Below are positions 12,309 to 20,368 of a stretch of DNA of 64,000 nucleotides, one piece after another. The first letter of the stretch is position 1, and every line of letters begins with the position of its first letter. This stretch comes from Mycolicibacterium sp. P1-18 (GTDB lineage Bacteria; Actinomycetota; Actinomycetes; Mycobacteriales; Mycobacteriaceae). The notes beneath the pieces were generated by a model, which ran no database searches, was not told the origin of the DNA, and worked only from the letters and a program-made list of their open reading frames with translations. A program made the translations under genes and the position numbers. The stretch covers positions 1-64,000 of the forward strand of contig NZ_NPKR01000002.1 of NCBI RefSeq assembly GCF_008329535.1. The letters run 5' to 3'.

Positions 12309-12991
12309 AGCGCGGCTTCGGCCGCGGGGCTGCTCTACTCGTCGGCCTCGTCGGCTACGGCTTCTCGATGGCCGTCATGGTGCGCTCGGGATTGGGTCTG
12401 GACCCCTGGGACGTCTTCCACCAGGGGCTGGCCAACCACACCGGCATGACGATCGGCGTCGCGACGGCCGTGGTCGGCGTCGCCGTGCTACTCGCCTGGA
12501 TCCCGCTGCGCAACCGGCCCGGCATCGGCACCGTCGCCAACGTGATCGTCATCGCGGTGACCGTCGACGCCGCGCTGGCCGTTCTGCCCGAGCCCACGGG
12601 CCTGCCGGTCCGCGTCGCGATGATGCTCGGTGCGGTACTGCTCAACGCCGTCAGCACGGTGCTCTACATCGCCGCGGGTCTTGGCCCGGGACCGCGCGAC
12701 GGCCTGATGACCGGCCTCGTGGCACGCACGGGGCTGTCGGTGCGGCTGGTCCGCACGTCCATCGAGGCGACCGTGCTGGCCGTCGGGTGGCTGCTCGGCG
12801 GCACCGTCGGCATCGGGACCGTGGTCTACGCGTTCGGCATCGGCCCGCTGGTTCAGCTCACCCTGCGGCTGACGCCGAAGCGGTGGCTCGCCGTGAGCGG
12901 GTGGGCCGTCACGACGCCCCGCCTGACTACGATGAGCGAGTGCCAGCCGACCCCAGCGACCGAGAAGAAGACGTCGACCCCGACCTGCTGA
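12305..12991 (+). CDS. YczE/YitT-type integral membrane protein
   Basis: This is a 228-aa polytopic membrane protein with about five hydrophobic segments. The YczE signature G-L-G-DPWDVFHQGL after the first helix and the later GLGPGPRDGLMTGL repeat of the same pattern are visible. The start is the GTG overlapping the 54-aa ORF's stop. The last ~50 bases overlap the following ABC ATPase gene. YczE proteins have no settled substrate; B. subtilis YczE is linked to surfactin/bacilysin export or maturation. The divergent MocR gene probably controls it. Confidence 0.82.
   Translation: MKRGFGRGAALLVGLVGYGFSMAVMVRSGLGLDPWDVFHQGLANHTGMTIGVATAVVGVAVLLAWIPLRNRPGIGTVANVIVIAVTVDAALAVLPEPTGLPVRVAMMLGAVLLNAVSTVLYIAAGLGPGPRDGLMTGLVARTGLSVRLVRTSIEATVLAVGWLLGGTVGIGTVVYAFGIGPLVQLTLRLTPKRWLAVSGWAVTTPRLTTMSECQPTPATEKKTSTPTC
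12928..12933 (+). promoter_or_regulatory. -10 box giving a leaderless start for the ABC ATPase
   Basis: TACGAT lies 6 bases before GTG 12940, so transcription should begin at or beside the start codon. The box sits inside the end of the YczE-type gene. Confidence 0.6.
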
Positions 12992-13794
12992 TCGACTTCG
13001 CCAAGGTCACGCTCCGACGCGGTGGCAAGACGCTCGTCGGACCCGTCACCTGGGCAGTCGAGCTCGACGAGCGCTGGGTCGTCATCGGCCCCAACGGCGC
13101 CGGCAAGACCTCGTTGCTGCGCATCGCCGCGGCGATGGAGCACCCGTCGACCGGCGCCGCGTACGTGCTCGGCGAGCGGCTCGGCAAGACCGACATGTCC
13201 GAGCTGCGGGCCCGCGTCGGGTTGAGCAGTTCGGCGTTGAGCCAACGCGTCCCCGACGACGAGGTGGTCCGCGATCTGGTGGTGTCCGCCGGATACGCGG
13301 TGCTCGGGCGGTGGCGCGAGAAGTACGAGGACGTCGACTACGAGCAGGCCGTCGACATGCTCGAAAGCCTGGGCGCCGAACATCTCGCCGAACGCACCTA
13401 CGGCACCCTGTCGGAGGGCGAGCGCAAGCGGGTACTGATCGCGCGGTCGCTGATGACCGATCCGGAACTGCTGCTGCTCGACGAACCGGCCGCCGGTCTG
13501 GACCTCGGCGGCCGCGAGGAACTGGTGTCCCGGCTCGCCGATCTCGCCGCCGATCCCGACGCCCCCGCCATCGTGCTGGTGACCCACCACGTCGAGGAGA
13601 TCCCGCCCGGCTTCAGCCACTGCCTCCTGCTGTCGGAGGGCAAGGTCGTCTCGGCGGGTCTGCTGCCCGACGTGCTCACCGCCGAGAACCTGTCCGCGGC
13701 GTTCGGCCAGTCCATCGCCCTCGACGTGATCGACGGCCGCTACTTCGCGCGACGCACCCGCAGTCGCGCCGCGCACAGGAGGAGAGCCCAGTGA
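12940..13794 (+). CDS. ABC transporter ATP-binding protein (Rv3041c type)
   Basis: This is a 284-aa single-domain ATPase. Walker A is GPNGAGKTS, the signature is LSEGERKRV (variant of LSGGQ), Walker B is [15 protein letters not shown], and the switch His is in VTHHVEE. The start is GTG 12940, supported by similarity from about residue 14 onward and by a TACGAT box 6 bases upstream. No permease is encoded nearby. The ABC-ModF/YfeR-like layout suggests either a soluble ATPase or a partner encoded elsewhere. It heads a tight run of genes joined by 4-base overlaps (NUDIX, EchA-like). Closest known relative by memory is Rv3041c. Confidence 0.9.
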   Translation: MPADPSDREEDVDPDLLIDFAKVTLRRGGKTLVGPVTWAVELDERWVVIGPNGAGKTSLLRIAAAMEHPSTGAAYVLGERLGKTDMSELRARVGLSSSALSQRVPDDEVVRDLVVSAGYAVLGRWREKYEDVDYEQAVDMLESLGAEHLAERTYGTLSEGERKRVLIARSLMTDPELLLLDEPAAGLDLGGREELVSRLADLAADPDAPAIVLVTHHVEEIPPGFSHCLLLSEGKVVSAGLLPDVLTAENLSAAFGQSIALDVIDGRYFARRTRSRAAHRRRAQ

Positions 13795-14639
13795 CCAGCC
13801 CGGTGACGGAAGCCGATCCGCTCGTTCCGAGGCCCGCGGCCACGGTGATGCTCGTCCGCGACGGTCGCGGCGCCCTCGCCGGCGACATCGAGGTCTTCCT
13901 CATGCGCCGCCACGCCGCCATGGACTTCGTGGCCGGGGTCATGGTGTTCCCGGGCGGCGGGGTCGACGAGCGCGATCGCGGCGCCGACATCGCGTGGTTC
14001 GGCCCCGAGCCGTCGTGGTGGGCCGACCGCCTCCACGTCGACGCCGACCTCGCCGAGGCGCTCGTCTGCGCCGCCGCCCGCGAGACGTTCGAGGAGTCGG
14101 GGGTGCTCTTCGCAGGCCCGGCCGGCGATCCCGACCAGATCGTCGGGGACGCCTCGGTGTACGGCGAGGCCCGCATCGCGCTGGCCAACAACTCGCTGTC
14201 GTTCGCCGACTTCCTGCGCACGGAGAACCTGGTGCTGCGGGCCGATCTGCTGCGGCCCTGGGCCAACTGGGTGACGCCCAAGGAGGAACGCACCCGTCGC
14301 TACGACACGTACTTCTTCGTCGGTGCGCTGCCCGAGGGTCAGCGGGCCGACGGCGACAACACCGAGACCGACCAGGCGGCGTGGGTGACCCCGCAGGCTG
14401 GTCTCGACGACTTCGCCGAGGGCCGGTCGTTCCTGCTGCCGCCGACCTGGACGCAACTGGACTCGCTCAACGGGCACACCGTGGCCGAGGTACTCGCCGT
14501 CGAACGCCAGATCGAGACCGTCGAACCGCACCTGGCGGCCGACAAGGACACCGGCAACTGGGAGATCGAGTTCTTCAACAGCGACCGCTACAACGCGGCA
14601 CGCAACCAGCGGGGGCCGGCCGGGTACGACAAGTCGTGA
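13791..14639 (+). CDS. NUDIX hydrolase (Rv3040c type)
   Basis: This is a 282-aa NUDIX-fold protein. The box is split: [10 protein letters not shown] is followed by about 25 extra residues before [13 protein letters not shown]. This long insertion is typical of the eukaryotic-like NUDT19/RNA-pyrophosphohydrolase-related coenzyme A diphosphatase branch. It likely hydrolyses a nucleotide-linked or CoA-type diphosphate, substrate unproven. The GTG start overlaps the ATPase stop (GTGA) behind an AGGAGGAG ribosome site. It is followed by the EchA-like gene with another GTGA overlap, so the three are one transcript. Confidence 0.9.
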   Translation: MTSPVTEADPLVPRPAATVMLVRDGRGALAGDIEVFLMRRHAAMDFVAGVMVFPGGGVDERDRGADIAWFGPEPSWWADRLHVDADLAEALVCAAARETFEESGVLFAGPAGDPDQIVGDASVYGEARIALANNSLSFADFLRTENLVLRADLLRPWANWVTPKEERTRRYDTYFFVGALPEGQRADGDNTETDQAAWVTPQAGLDDFAEGRSFLLPPTWTQLDSLNGHTVAEVLAVERQIETVEPHLAADKDTGNWEIEFFNSDRYNAARNQRGPAGYDKS

Positions 14640-15292
14640 GGGAGTTCGTCAGCGCGCACGTCCAGGACGGCATCGGCACCCTGCTGCTGTCGCGCCCACC
14701 GACGAACACCTTGACCCGGCAGATGCTGCGCGAGATCACTTCGGCGGCAGCCGAACTCGGTGAGAACGCCGACGTCGCGGCCGTCATCGTCTTCGGTGGC
14801 CACGAGATCTTCTCCGCCGGAGTCGACGTGCCGGAGGCGCGCACCCTGGACGCCGACGCCACCACCGTCGCCGCGGCGGTGGCGTTGCGGGCGGTGACCG
14901 CCGTCGCCGACATCCCGAAGCCGACGGTCGCCGCGGTCACCGGGTACGCGCTGGGCAGCGGGGTCACCCTGGCGTTGGCGGCGGACTGGCGCATCGCCGG
15001 CGACAACGCCAAGTGGGGTGCCACGCAGATCCTGGAGGGACTGACGCCGTCGGAGGACGAGGCCCGGCGGCTGGCCCGTGCGATCGGTGACTCCCACGCG
15101 AAGGAACTGACCTTCAGCGGGCGCTTCGCCCATGCTCCGGAGGCCCTCGAATTGGGTCTGGTCGACGAGCTGGTGGCCCCGGATCACGTGTACGACGCCG
15201 CCGTGGCGTGGGCGCGGCGGTTCGTGGACGTCCCGGTGGAGACGTTGGCGGCGGCCAAGGCGGCATTTCGCCCGGCCTCGCCGGGCCGTTAG
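14636..15292 (+). CDS. Enoyl-CoA hydratase/isomerase family protein, EchA17-like, probably non-canonical
   Basis: This is a 218-aa crotonase-fold protein aligned with M. tuberculosis EchA17 (Rv3039c, ~254 aa by memory). The oxyanion-hole segments HEIFSAGVD and GYALGSG are present. The first catalytic Glu position (GGCELA in active hydratases) is Thr here ([11 protein letters not shown]), and the second (PEILLG) is Gln (TQILEG). The C-terminal helix of ~35 residues used in trimerisation is also missing; the protein ends [10 protein letters not shown]. Hydratase activity is therefore doubtful, though an isomerase, hydrolase or binding role remains possible. The GTG start overlaps the NUDIX stop. 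Confidence 0.85.
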   Translation: MREFVSAHVQDGIGTLLLSRPPTNTLTRQMLREITSAAAELGENADVAAVIVFGGHEIFSAGVDVPEARTLDADATTVAAAVALRAVTAVADIPKPTVAAVTGYALGSGVTLALAADWRIAGDNAKWGATQILEGLTPSEDEARRLARAIGDSHAKELTFSGRFAHAPEALELGLVDELVAPDHVYDAAVAWARRFVDVPVETLAAAKAAFRPASPGR

Positions 15293-15295
15293 GCT
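15290..15295 (+). promoter_or_regulatory. -10 box giving a leaderless start for the methyltransferase
   Basis: TAGGCT overlaps the stop codon of the EchA-like gene and lies 7 bases before ATG 15303. It is a likely internal promoter within the gene run. Confidence 0.6.
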
Positions 15296-15302
15296 GCCCT
15301 AC

Positions 15303-16277
15303 ATGACGAGTACCGACCGCGAGCCGGCCCCCAACCCGCACGCCACGGCCGAGGAAGTCGAGGCGGCCCGCCACGACACCAAGCTGGCGCAGGTGCTGTA
15401 CCACGACTGGGAAGCCGAAACCTACGACGACAAGTGGTCGATCTCGTATGACCAGCGGTGCATCGACTACGCGCGGGGCCGCTTCGACGCCATCGTGCCC
15501 GAGGAGCTGCAACGCGAGTTGCCCTACGACCGGGCCCTCGAGCTGGGCTGCGGCACCGGCTTCTTCCTGCTGAACCTGGTGCAGTCGGGGGTCGCCCGCC
15601 GCGGCTCGGTCACCGACCTGTCGCCCGGCATGGTCAAGGTCGCCGTCCGCAACGGCCAGGGGCTCGGACTCGACATCGACGGCAAGGTCGCCGACGCCGA
15701 GGGCATCCCGTACGACGACGACACCTTCGACCTCGTCGTCGGGCACGCGGTCTTGCACCACATCCCCGACGTGGAACTCTCGCTGCGCGAGGTCGTGCGG
15801 GTGCTCAAGCCGGGTGGCCGGTTCGTGTTCGCCGGCGAGCCCACCACCACGGGCAACGTGTACGCACGCAACCTGTCGACGTTGACCTGGCGGGTGGCCA
15901 CGACCGTCACCAAGCTGCCGGGGCTCGACGGCTGGCGTCGCCCCCAGGAGGAACTCGACGAGTCGTCCCGCGCGGCAGCGCTCGAAGCCATCGTCGACCT
16001 GCACACCTTCGAGCCGGCCGACCTGGAGCGGATGGCCACCAACGCGGGCGCCGTCGAGGTTCGCACGGCCAGTGAGGAATTCACCGCGGCGATGCTCGGC
16101 TGGCCGATCCGCACCTTCGAGGCGTCGGTGCCGCCCGGTCGATTGGGTTGGGGCTGGGCGAAGTTCGCCTTCAAGAGCTGGACGTCGCTGAGCTGGGTCG
16201 ACTCCAACGTGTGGCGCCACGTCGTGCCGAAGGGCTGGTTCTACAACGTGATGGTCACCGGGGTCAAGCCGTCCTGA
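15303..16277 (+). CDS. SAM-dependent methyltransferase (Rv3038c type)
   Basis: This is a 324-aa class I methyltransferase. Motif I is LELGCGTGFFLLNL, motif II/III is VADAEGIPYDDDTFDLVVGHAVLHHI, and motif post-I is in SVTDLSPGM. The C-terminal ~130 residues are an added domain containing TLTWRVATTVTKLPG. The start ATG is backed by a TAGGCT box. It belongs to the conserved Rv3041c-Rv3036c string that adjoins the methylglucose lipopolysaccharide (MGLP) genes, so a role in methylating sugar or lipid is plausible. The substrate is unproven. Confidence 0.9.
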   Translation: MTSTDREPAPNPHATAEEVEAARHDTKLAQVLYHDWEAETYDDKWSISYDQRCIDYARGRFDAIVPEELQRELPYDRALELGCGTGFFLLNLVQSGVARRGSVTDLSPGMVKVAVRNGQGLGLDIDGKVADAEGIPYDDDTFDLVVGHAVLHHIPDVELSLREVVRVLKPGGRFVFAGEPTTTGNVYARNLSTLTWRVATTVTKLPGLDGWRRPQEELDESSRAAALEAIVDLHTFEPADLERMATNAGAVEVRTASEEFTAAMLGWPIRTFEASVPPGRLGWGWAKFAFKSWTSLSWVDSNVWRHVVPKGWFYNVMVTGVKPS

Positions 16278-17458
16278 AGGGCGGTGGGCTGAGCTTCACC
16301 CTCGACGACGTCGCGTATCTCGCCGGCGGCGAGGGTCGGGCGGCGCTCGCCGAGGTCGACGCGCTCGCGCTGACCGACGCCAGCCGCATCTCCGACATCG
16401 CCTCCACGCGTGCCCGTTTCGGTGACCGGGCGGCCGTCCTCGTCGAGACGACGCTGCTGCGGCGCAAGGCGACGGTCAAACTCGCCGACGCCCGCCGGTG
16501 GTTGTTCACCCGGGAGGCACTCGAGCAGGCCACCGCCGCCGCGGTGGCCGCGCACCGTGCCGACCGGCTGACCGGGCGTGCCGTTCACGACGTGACCTGT
16601 TCGGTCGGAACGGAACTCGCGGCGCTGGCGGGTCGCGCCGACCGGATCGTCGGGAGCGACGTCGACGAGGTGCGGGTCGCGATGGCCCGGCACAACCTGG
16701 ACGGCTCGGCGGTCCTGCTGTGCCGCGCCGACGCGCTGTCCCCCGTCACCCGGGACACCACCGTCGTCGCCGACCCGGCACGACGAAGCGGCGGCCGCCG
16801 CACGTTCGACCCGCGCGACTACACCCCCGCACTAGACGACCTGCTCGACGTCTACGCCGGCCGCGACCTCGTCGTGAAGTGCGCTCCCGGCATCGATTTC
16901 GACCAAGTCCGCCGGCTCGGCTTCGACGGCGAGATCGAGGTGACGTCCCTGGGCGGCGGGGTCCGTGAGGCGTGCCTGTGGTCGCCGGGGTTGGCCACCC
17001 CCGGGGTAACCCGGCGGGCCACCATTCTGGACCGCGCCGAACAGATCACCGACGCCGAGGCCGACGACTGCCCCGTCGCGGCGCCGGGACGCTGGATCGT
17101 CGACCCCGACGGCGCCGTGGTCAGGGCGGGCCTGGTGCGGCACTACGGTGCCCGCCACGGACTGTGGCAACTCGACCCGGCGATCGCCTATCTGTCCGGT
17201 GACGAACTGCCCACCGGCGTACGGGGATTCGAGGTGATCGCCGAATATGGGCTCGCGGAACGCACGCTGCGCCAAGAGCTCTCCGCGCGCGACGTCGGCG
17301 CGCTGGAGATCCTGGTCCGGGGCGTCTCCGTCGACCCCGACGAGCTACGGACCCGGTTGCGGCTGCGGGGTTCCGAGCGGCTGTCGCTGGTGATCACCCG
17401 CATCGGGGCCGGAAGTGCGAGCCGAACGGTGGTCTACCTGTGCCGGGCCTCCCGCTGA
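16274..17458 (+). CDS. Class I methyltransferase with THUMP-like domain (Rv3037c type)
   Basis: This protein of about 394 aa has motif I in VHDVTCSVGTELAALAG, motif II in VGSDVDEVRVAMARHNL and the catalytic-loop-like [13 protein letters not shown]. This organisation recalls RNA methyltransferases with a DPxR loop. The C-terminal third matches the THUMP-like domain seen in these proteins. No ATG, GTG or TTG sits at the conserved N-terminus (SFTLDDVAYL). CTG 16274, which overlaps the previous stop as CTGA like its neighbours' GTGA junctions, is proposed as start; GTG 16211 or TTG 16148 would need long overlaps. Rv3037c has been listed with the MGLP region, but an RNA substrate looks likelier from motifs. 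Confidence 0.8.
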   Translation: MKGGGLSFTLDDVAYLAGGEGRAALAEVDALALTDASRISDIASTRARFGDRAAVLVETTLLRRKATVKLADARRWLFTREALEQATAAAVAAHRADRLTGRAVHDVTCSVGTELAALAGRADRIVGSDVDEVRVAMARHNLDGSAVLLCRADALSPVTRDTTVVADPARRSGGRRTFDPRDYTPALDDLLDVYAGRDLVVKCAPGIDFDQVRRLGFDGEIEVTSLGGGVREACLWSPGLATPGVTRRATILDRAEQITDAEADDCPVAAPGRWIVDPDGAVVRAGLVRHYGARHGLWQLDPAIAYLSGDELPTGVRGFEVIAEYGLAERTLRQELSARDVGALEILVRGVSVDPDELRTRLRLRGSERLSLVITRIGAGSASRTVVYLCRASR

Positions 17459-17517
17459 TCCCGCGGGTAGGGTGGCGTCGGCGGCGCCGGTGCCGCACGT
17501 CGATGGAGGCTCGATAG

Positions 17518-18213
17518 ATGCGCATGTCCACACTGGCGTCGGCGGTCTCGGCGGTTGCAGTGCTCGCCTGGTCTGGCCTCGGGGTGGCCGCGGCGGCGCC
17601 GTTCACGTGCGCCGACCTCGACGGAGTCCTCGACGCCAGCCAGATTTGCCAGATCCAGGCCACCGACCCCGGCTACTCGGTGAACATCAGCTATCCCGTC
17701 GACTATCCCGACGCCACACCGGTGTTCGACTACGTCAAGGAGACCCGCGACGGGTTCCTCAACGTGGCCAAGACGCCCGACTCCCGGCTGATGCCCTACG
17801 AATTGGACACCACCGCCACCCGCTTCGGCTCGACCGCCCCGCCCCGTGCCACCCAGAGCCTCGTGTTCAAGACCTACCAGGGCGTCGGCGGCGCCCACCC
17901 GACGACCTTCTACAAGGCCTTCACCTGGGACCAGGTGCTGCGCAAGCCGATCACGATCGACACCCTCTTCCGGGCGGGCACCGCGCCGTTCCCGGTCATC
18001 CTGCCGCTGGTGCAGGCCGAGGTGGACAAGCAACTGGGCCAACCGGTGACCATCTCACCCGGCGACGGCCTGGACCCGACGAAGTACCAGAACTTCGCCG
18101 TCACCGACGACTCGCTGATCTTCTTCTTCAGCCAGGGCGACATGCTGCCGGAAGCCGCCGGGGCGCTGCAGGTCGCGATCCCGCGCGGTCCCGTCGCCGC
18201 CATGCTCGCCTGA
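17518..18213 (+). CDS. Secreted DUF3298/RsiV-like protein (Rv3036c, TB22.2 type)
   Basis: This is a 231-aa exported protein. The signal peptide is MRMSTLASAV...GVAAAAPF, cleaved near AAAA-P. The mature protein has two Cys near the N-terminus (FTCADL, QICQIQ) and the DUF3298 domain: FKTYQGVGGAHPTTFYKAFTWD, then LFRAG and a final YQNFAVTDDSLIFFF block. A GGAGG ribosome site precedes the ATG. The M. tuberculosis homologue TB22.2 has been reported as a cell-wall-associated esterase; no GXSXG motif is obvious here. It ends 5 bp before the stop of the convergent PQQ lipoprotein gene. Confidence 0.88.
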   Translation: MRMSTLASAVSAVAVLAWSGLGVAAAAPFTCADLDGVLDASQICQIQATDPGYSVNISYPVDYPDATPVFDYVKETRDGFLNVAKTPDSRLMPYELDTTATRFGSTAPPRATQSLVFKTYQGVGGAHPTTFYKAFTWDQVLRKPITIDTLFRAGTAPFPVILPLVQAEVDKQLGQPVTISPGDGLDPTKYQNFAVTDDSLIFFFSQGDMLPEAAGALQVAIPRGPVAAMLA

Positions 18214-18218
18214 CGCGG

Positions 18219-19517
18219 TCACGCCGGAGCGAACCCGAAGACCCGTCCGTCACTGGTGGCCGTCACGATGCGTCGGTCGTGGCCGATGGACACCCCGACC
18301 GGATAGCCCGTGGCGCCGGGCAGCGGATAGCTGTTGAGCGTGTGCCCGTCCGTCGGGTCGAACACCAGCAGCGCCATGCCCTCGCCGGCCCGCGCCACCG
18401 TGTACGCGGCCGGACCGGCCAAACTGGAGGTCGAGAGCGGTTCGACGTCGTCGCGCGTCCACGCGACCTCCCCGCGGTCGCCGCCGTCCTTGACGCCCAC
18501 CAGCTTCGTATCCGGGCCGCCGCCGGCGACGATGAGGCCGTCCGGCGACACCGACGGCGGGGTCTGCGGCTGGAAGTTCAGCGGCACCGACCACTTCGGC
18601 GTGCCGTCGGTGGTGTTGAGCGCCCACAGGCGCCCGTCGCGGCCGTTGACGTAGACGGTCGCGCCGTCGGCCGACAACACCGGGCTGTTGAGCGGTCCGC
18701 CGCCCACCGCCGTGCTGGTCCAGTCCCTGGACAGCAGCGGCGTCTGGCCCGGCCGGTACCGCAGTCCCACCAGCTCGGGGGCGGGGGCGTCGGGTAGCCA
18801 CAGCGACGTCACGACGATGTCGGAGGCCGCCGAGAACGCCGGCGCCGCGGCCACCGGGCACCCCGACCGGCCCAGCTGACAGTCGGCGAGGCCGCGCTCG
18901 GAGTCCTTCGGGTCCACGCCCTCCACCAGGTCCAACGCCGTGCCGACGACGGTGCCGCGATGCGCGTCGTAGACCAGGACCTGACCGAGGTGCGTCACCA
19001 CCAGTAGTTCACCGGGGGACAGCAGCCGCGGCGTCTGCGGCAGACCGATCACCGGGTTGCGCCAGCGGATCCACTGCGTGGGTGGAAAGGAGAGGATGGC
19101 GCCCGGCTGCCCGACGTAGAGGTTGTCGAAGCCGTCGAACAGGGGGCTGGAGATCCCGCCGCCCTGCCACAGCCGGCTGCACCAGCGCTGACGGGCCCTG
19201 TTGTCGTTCTCCCACACCATCAGCGAGCAGCCACCCGCGGACTGGGCGTTGACGGCGAGATAGTCACCGGAGCTCAGGGCGGCCTGCGACTGCACCTGAC
19301 CCTTGACCGAACGGATCCAGTCCAGGCGGAGCGTGCGCGCACCCTCCACCGGTGAGGAACTGCTGTTGGCCGCGTCGCCGTACTGCGCCGACCATCCCTC
19401 GGCGGGATGGGCCTCGACCCACGAGTCGGTGTTGCCACACGCGCTCGTCCCAAGCGTCACAAGAACCGCGGCCGCGGCGGCTGCCATCCGGCGCGCGGTC
19501 TTTCCAGGAGCAGACAT
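18219..19517 (-). CDS. PQQ-like beta-propeller lipoprotein (Rv3035 type)
   Basis: This is a 432-aa exported protein. The signal peptide ends in the lipobox GTSAC (Cys27), so it is lipid-anchored. The rest is a repeated blade pattern with LWALNTTDGTPKWSVPL, VYVNGRDG and VLVYDAHRGTVVG, typical of PQQ/BamB-type propellers. It carries no catalytic motif and probably acts in protein or envelope-component binding. A TAGGGT box (19527-19532, read on this strand) lies 9 bases before the ATG, so the transcript is nearly leaderless. Confidence 0.88.
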   Translation of the reverse strand: MSAPGKTARRMAAAAAAVLVTLGTSACGNTDSWVEAHPAEGWSAQYGDAANSSSSPVEGARTLRLDWIRSVKGQVQSQAALSSGDYLAVNAQSAGGCSLMVWENDNRARQRWCSRLWQGGGISSPLFDGFDNLYVGQPGAILSFPPTQWIRWRNPVIGLPQTPRLLSPGELLVVTHLGQVLVYDAHRGTVVGTALDLVEGVDPKDSERGLADCQLGRSGCPVAAAPAFSAASDIVVTSLWLPDAPAPELVGLRYRPGQTPLLSRDWTSTAVGGGPLNSPVLSADGATVYVNGRDGRLWALNTTDGTPKWSVPLNFQPQTPPSVSPDGLIVAGGGPDTKLVGVKDGGDRGEVAWTRDDVEPLSTSSLAGPAAYTVARAGEGMALLVFDPTDGHTLNSYPLPGATGYPVGVSIGHDRRIVTATSDGRVFGFAPA

Positions 19518-19610
19518 CGAGTCCCGACCCTATCGGAGAGCGCGCGGCGGAAGTCGCCAGCGGAGCCACCCGGCGAGCCGGAGAGCGGCGGCCCGGGTGC
19601 GTTGCTCAAG

Positions 19611-19616
19611 TAGGCT
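19611..19616 (+). promoter_or_regulatory. -10 box for the acyltransferase gene
   Basis: TAGGCT lies 8 bases before ATG 19625, giving a leaderless or one- to two-base leader transcript. Confidence 0.55.
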
Positions 19617-19624
19617 GTGCCGCC

Positions 19625-20362
19625 ATGACCACGATGTGGGGCGCTCCGATTCACAAGCGCTGGCGGGGCTCGCGGCTGCGCGACCCGCGGCAGGCCAGGT
19701 TCCTGACCATGGACTCACTGCGGTGGGTCCTCGCCAACAAGGCGTACTCGCCCTGGTATCTGGTGCGCTACGTCCGGTTGCTCAAGTTCAAGCTCGCCAA
19801 CCCGCACATCGTGACGCGCGGCATGGTGTTCCTCGGCAAGGGCGTCGAGATCCAGGCGACCCCCGAACTCTCCTACATGGAGATCGGCCGCTGGGTCCAC
19901 ATCGGCGACAAGAACACCATCCGCTGCCACGAGGGCTCCCTGCGGATCGGCGACAAGGTCGTCCTGGGCCGCGACAACGTCATCAACACCTACCTCGACA
20001 TCGAGTTGGGCGACTCGGTGCTGATGGCGGACTGGTGCTACGTCTGCGACTTCGACCACCGGATGGACAGCATCGAACTGCCGATCAAGGACCAGGGCAT
20101 CGTGAAGGCGCCCGTGCGGATCGGTCCGGACACCTGGGTCGCCACCAAGGTCACGGTGCTACGCGGCACCAGCGTTGGACGCGGCTGCGTGCTGGGCGCC
20201 CATGCGGTGGTCAAGGGGGAGATCCCGGACTTCTCCATCGCGGTCGGCTCGCCCGCCAAGGTGGTCAAGAACCGCAAGCTGTCCTGGGAGACGTCGGCCG
20301 CCCAGCGCGCCGAACTGGCGGCCGCACTGGCCGACATCGAACGCAAGAAGGCTGCCCGCTAG
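19625..20362 (+). CDS. Left-handed beta-helix acyltransferase (Rv3034c type, MGLP cluster)
   Basis: This is a 245-aa hexapeptide-repeat transferase. Repeats of the [LIV]-G-x4 type run from about residue 70 to 200 (IGRWVHIGDKN, IGDKVVLGRDN, LGDSVLMADW, IGPDTWVATKVTVLRGTSVGRGCVLGA), ending in the typical VGSPAKVVK. It transfers an acetyl or short acyl group from CoA to a sugar. It faces the Rv3032-Rv3031-Rv3030 genes tail-to-tail, and in M. tuberculosis this region is assigned to methylglucose lipopolysaccharide acylation. The acyl donor cannot be told from sequence. Confidence 0.9.
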   Translation: MTTMWGAPIHKRWRGSRLRDPRQARFLTMDSLRWVLANKAYSPWYLVRYVRLLKFKLANPHIVTRGMVFLGKGVEIQATPELSYMEIGRWVHIGDKNTIRCHEGSLRIGDKVVLGRDNVINTYLDIELGDSVLMADWCYVCDFDHRMDSIELPIKDQGIVKAPVRIGPDTWVATKVTVLRGTSVGRGCVLGAHAVVKGEIPDFSIAVGSPAKVVKNRKLSWETSAAQRAELAAALADIERKKAAR

Positions 20363-20368
20363 TCCACG

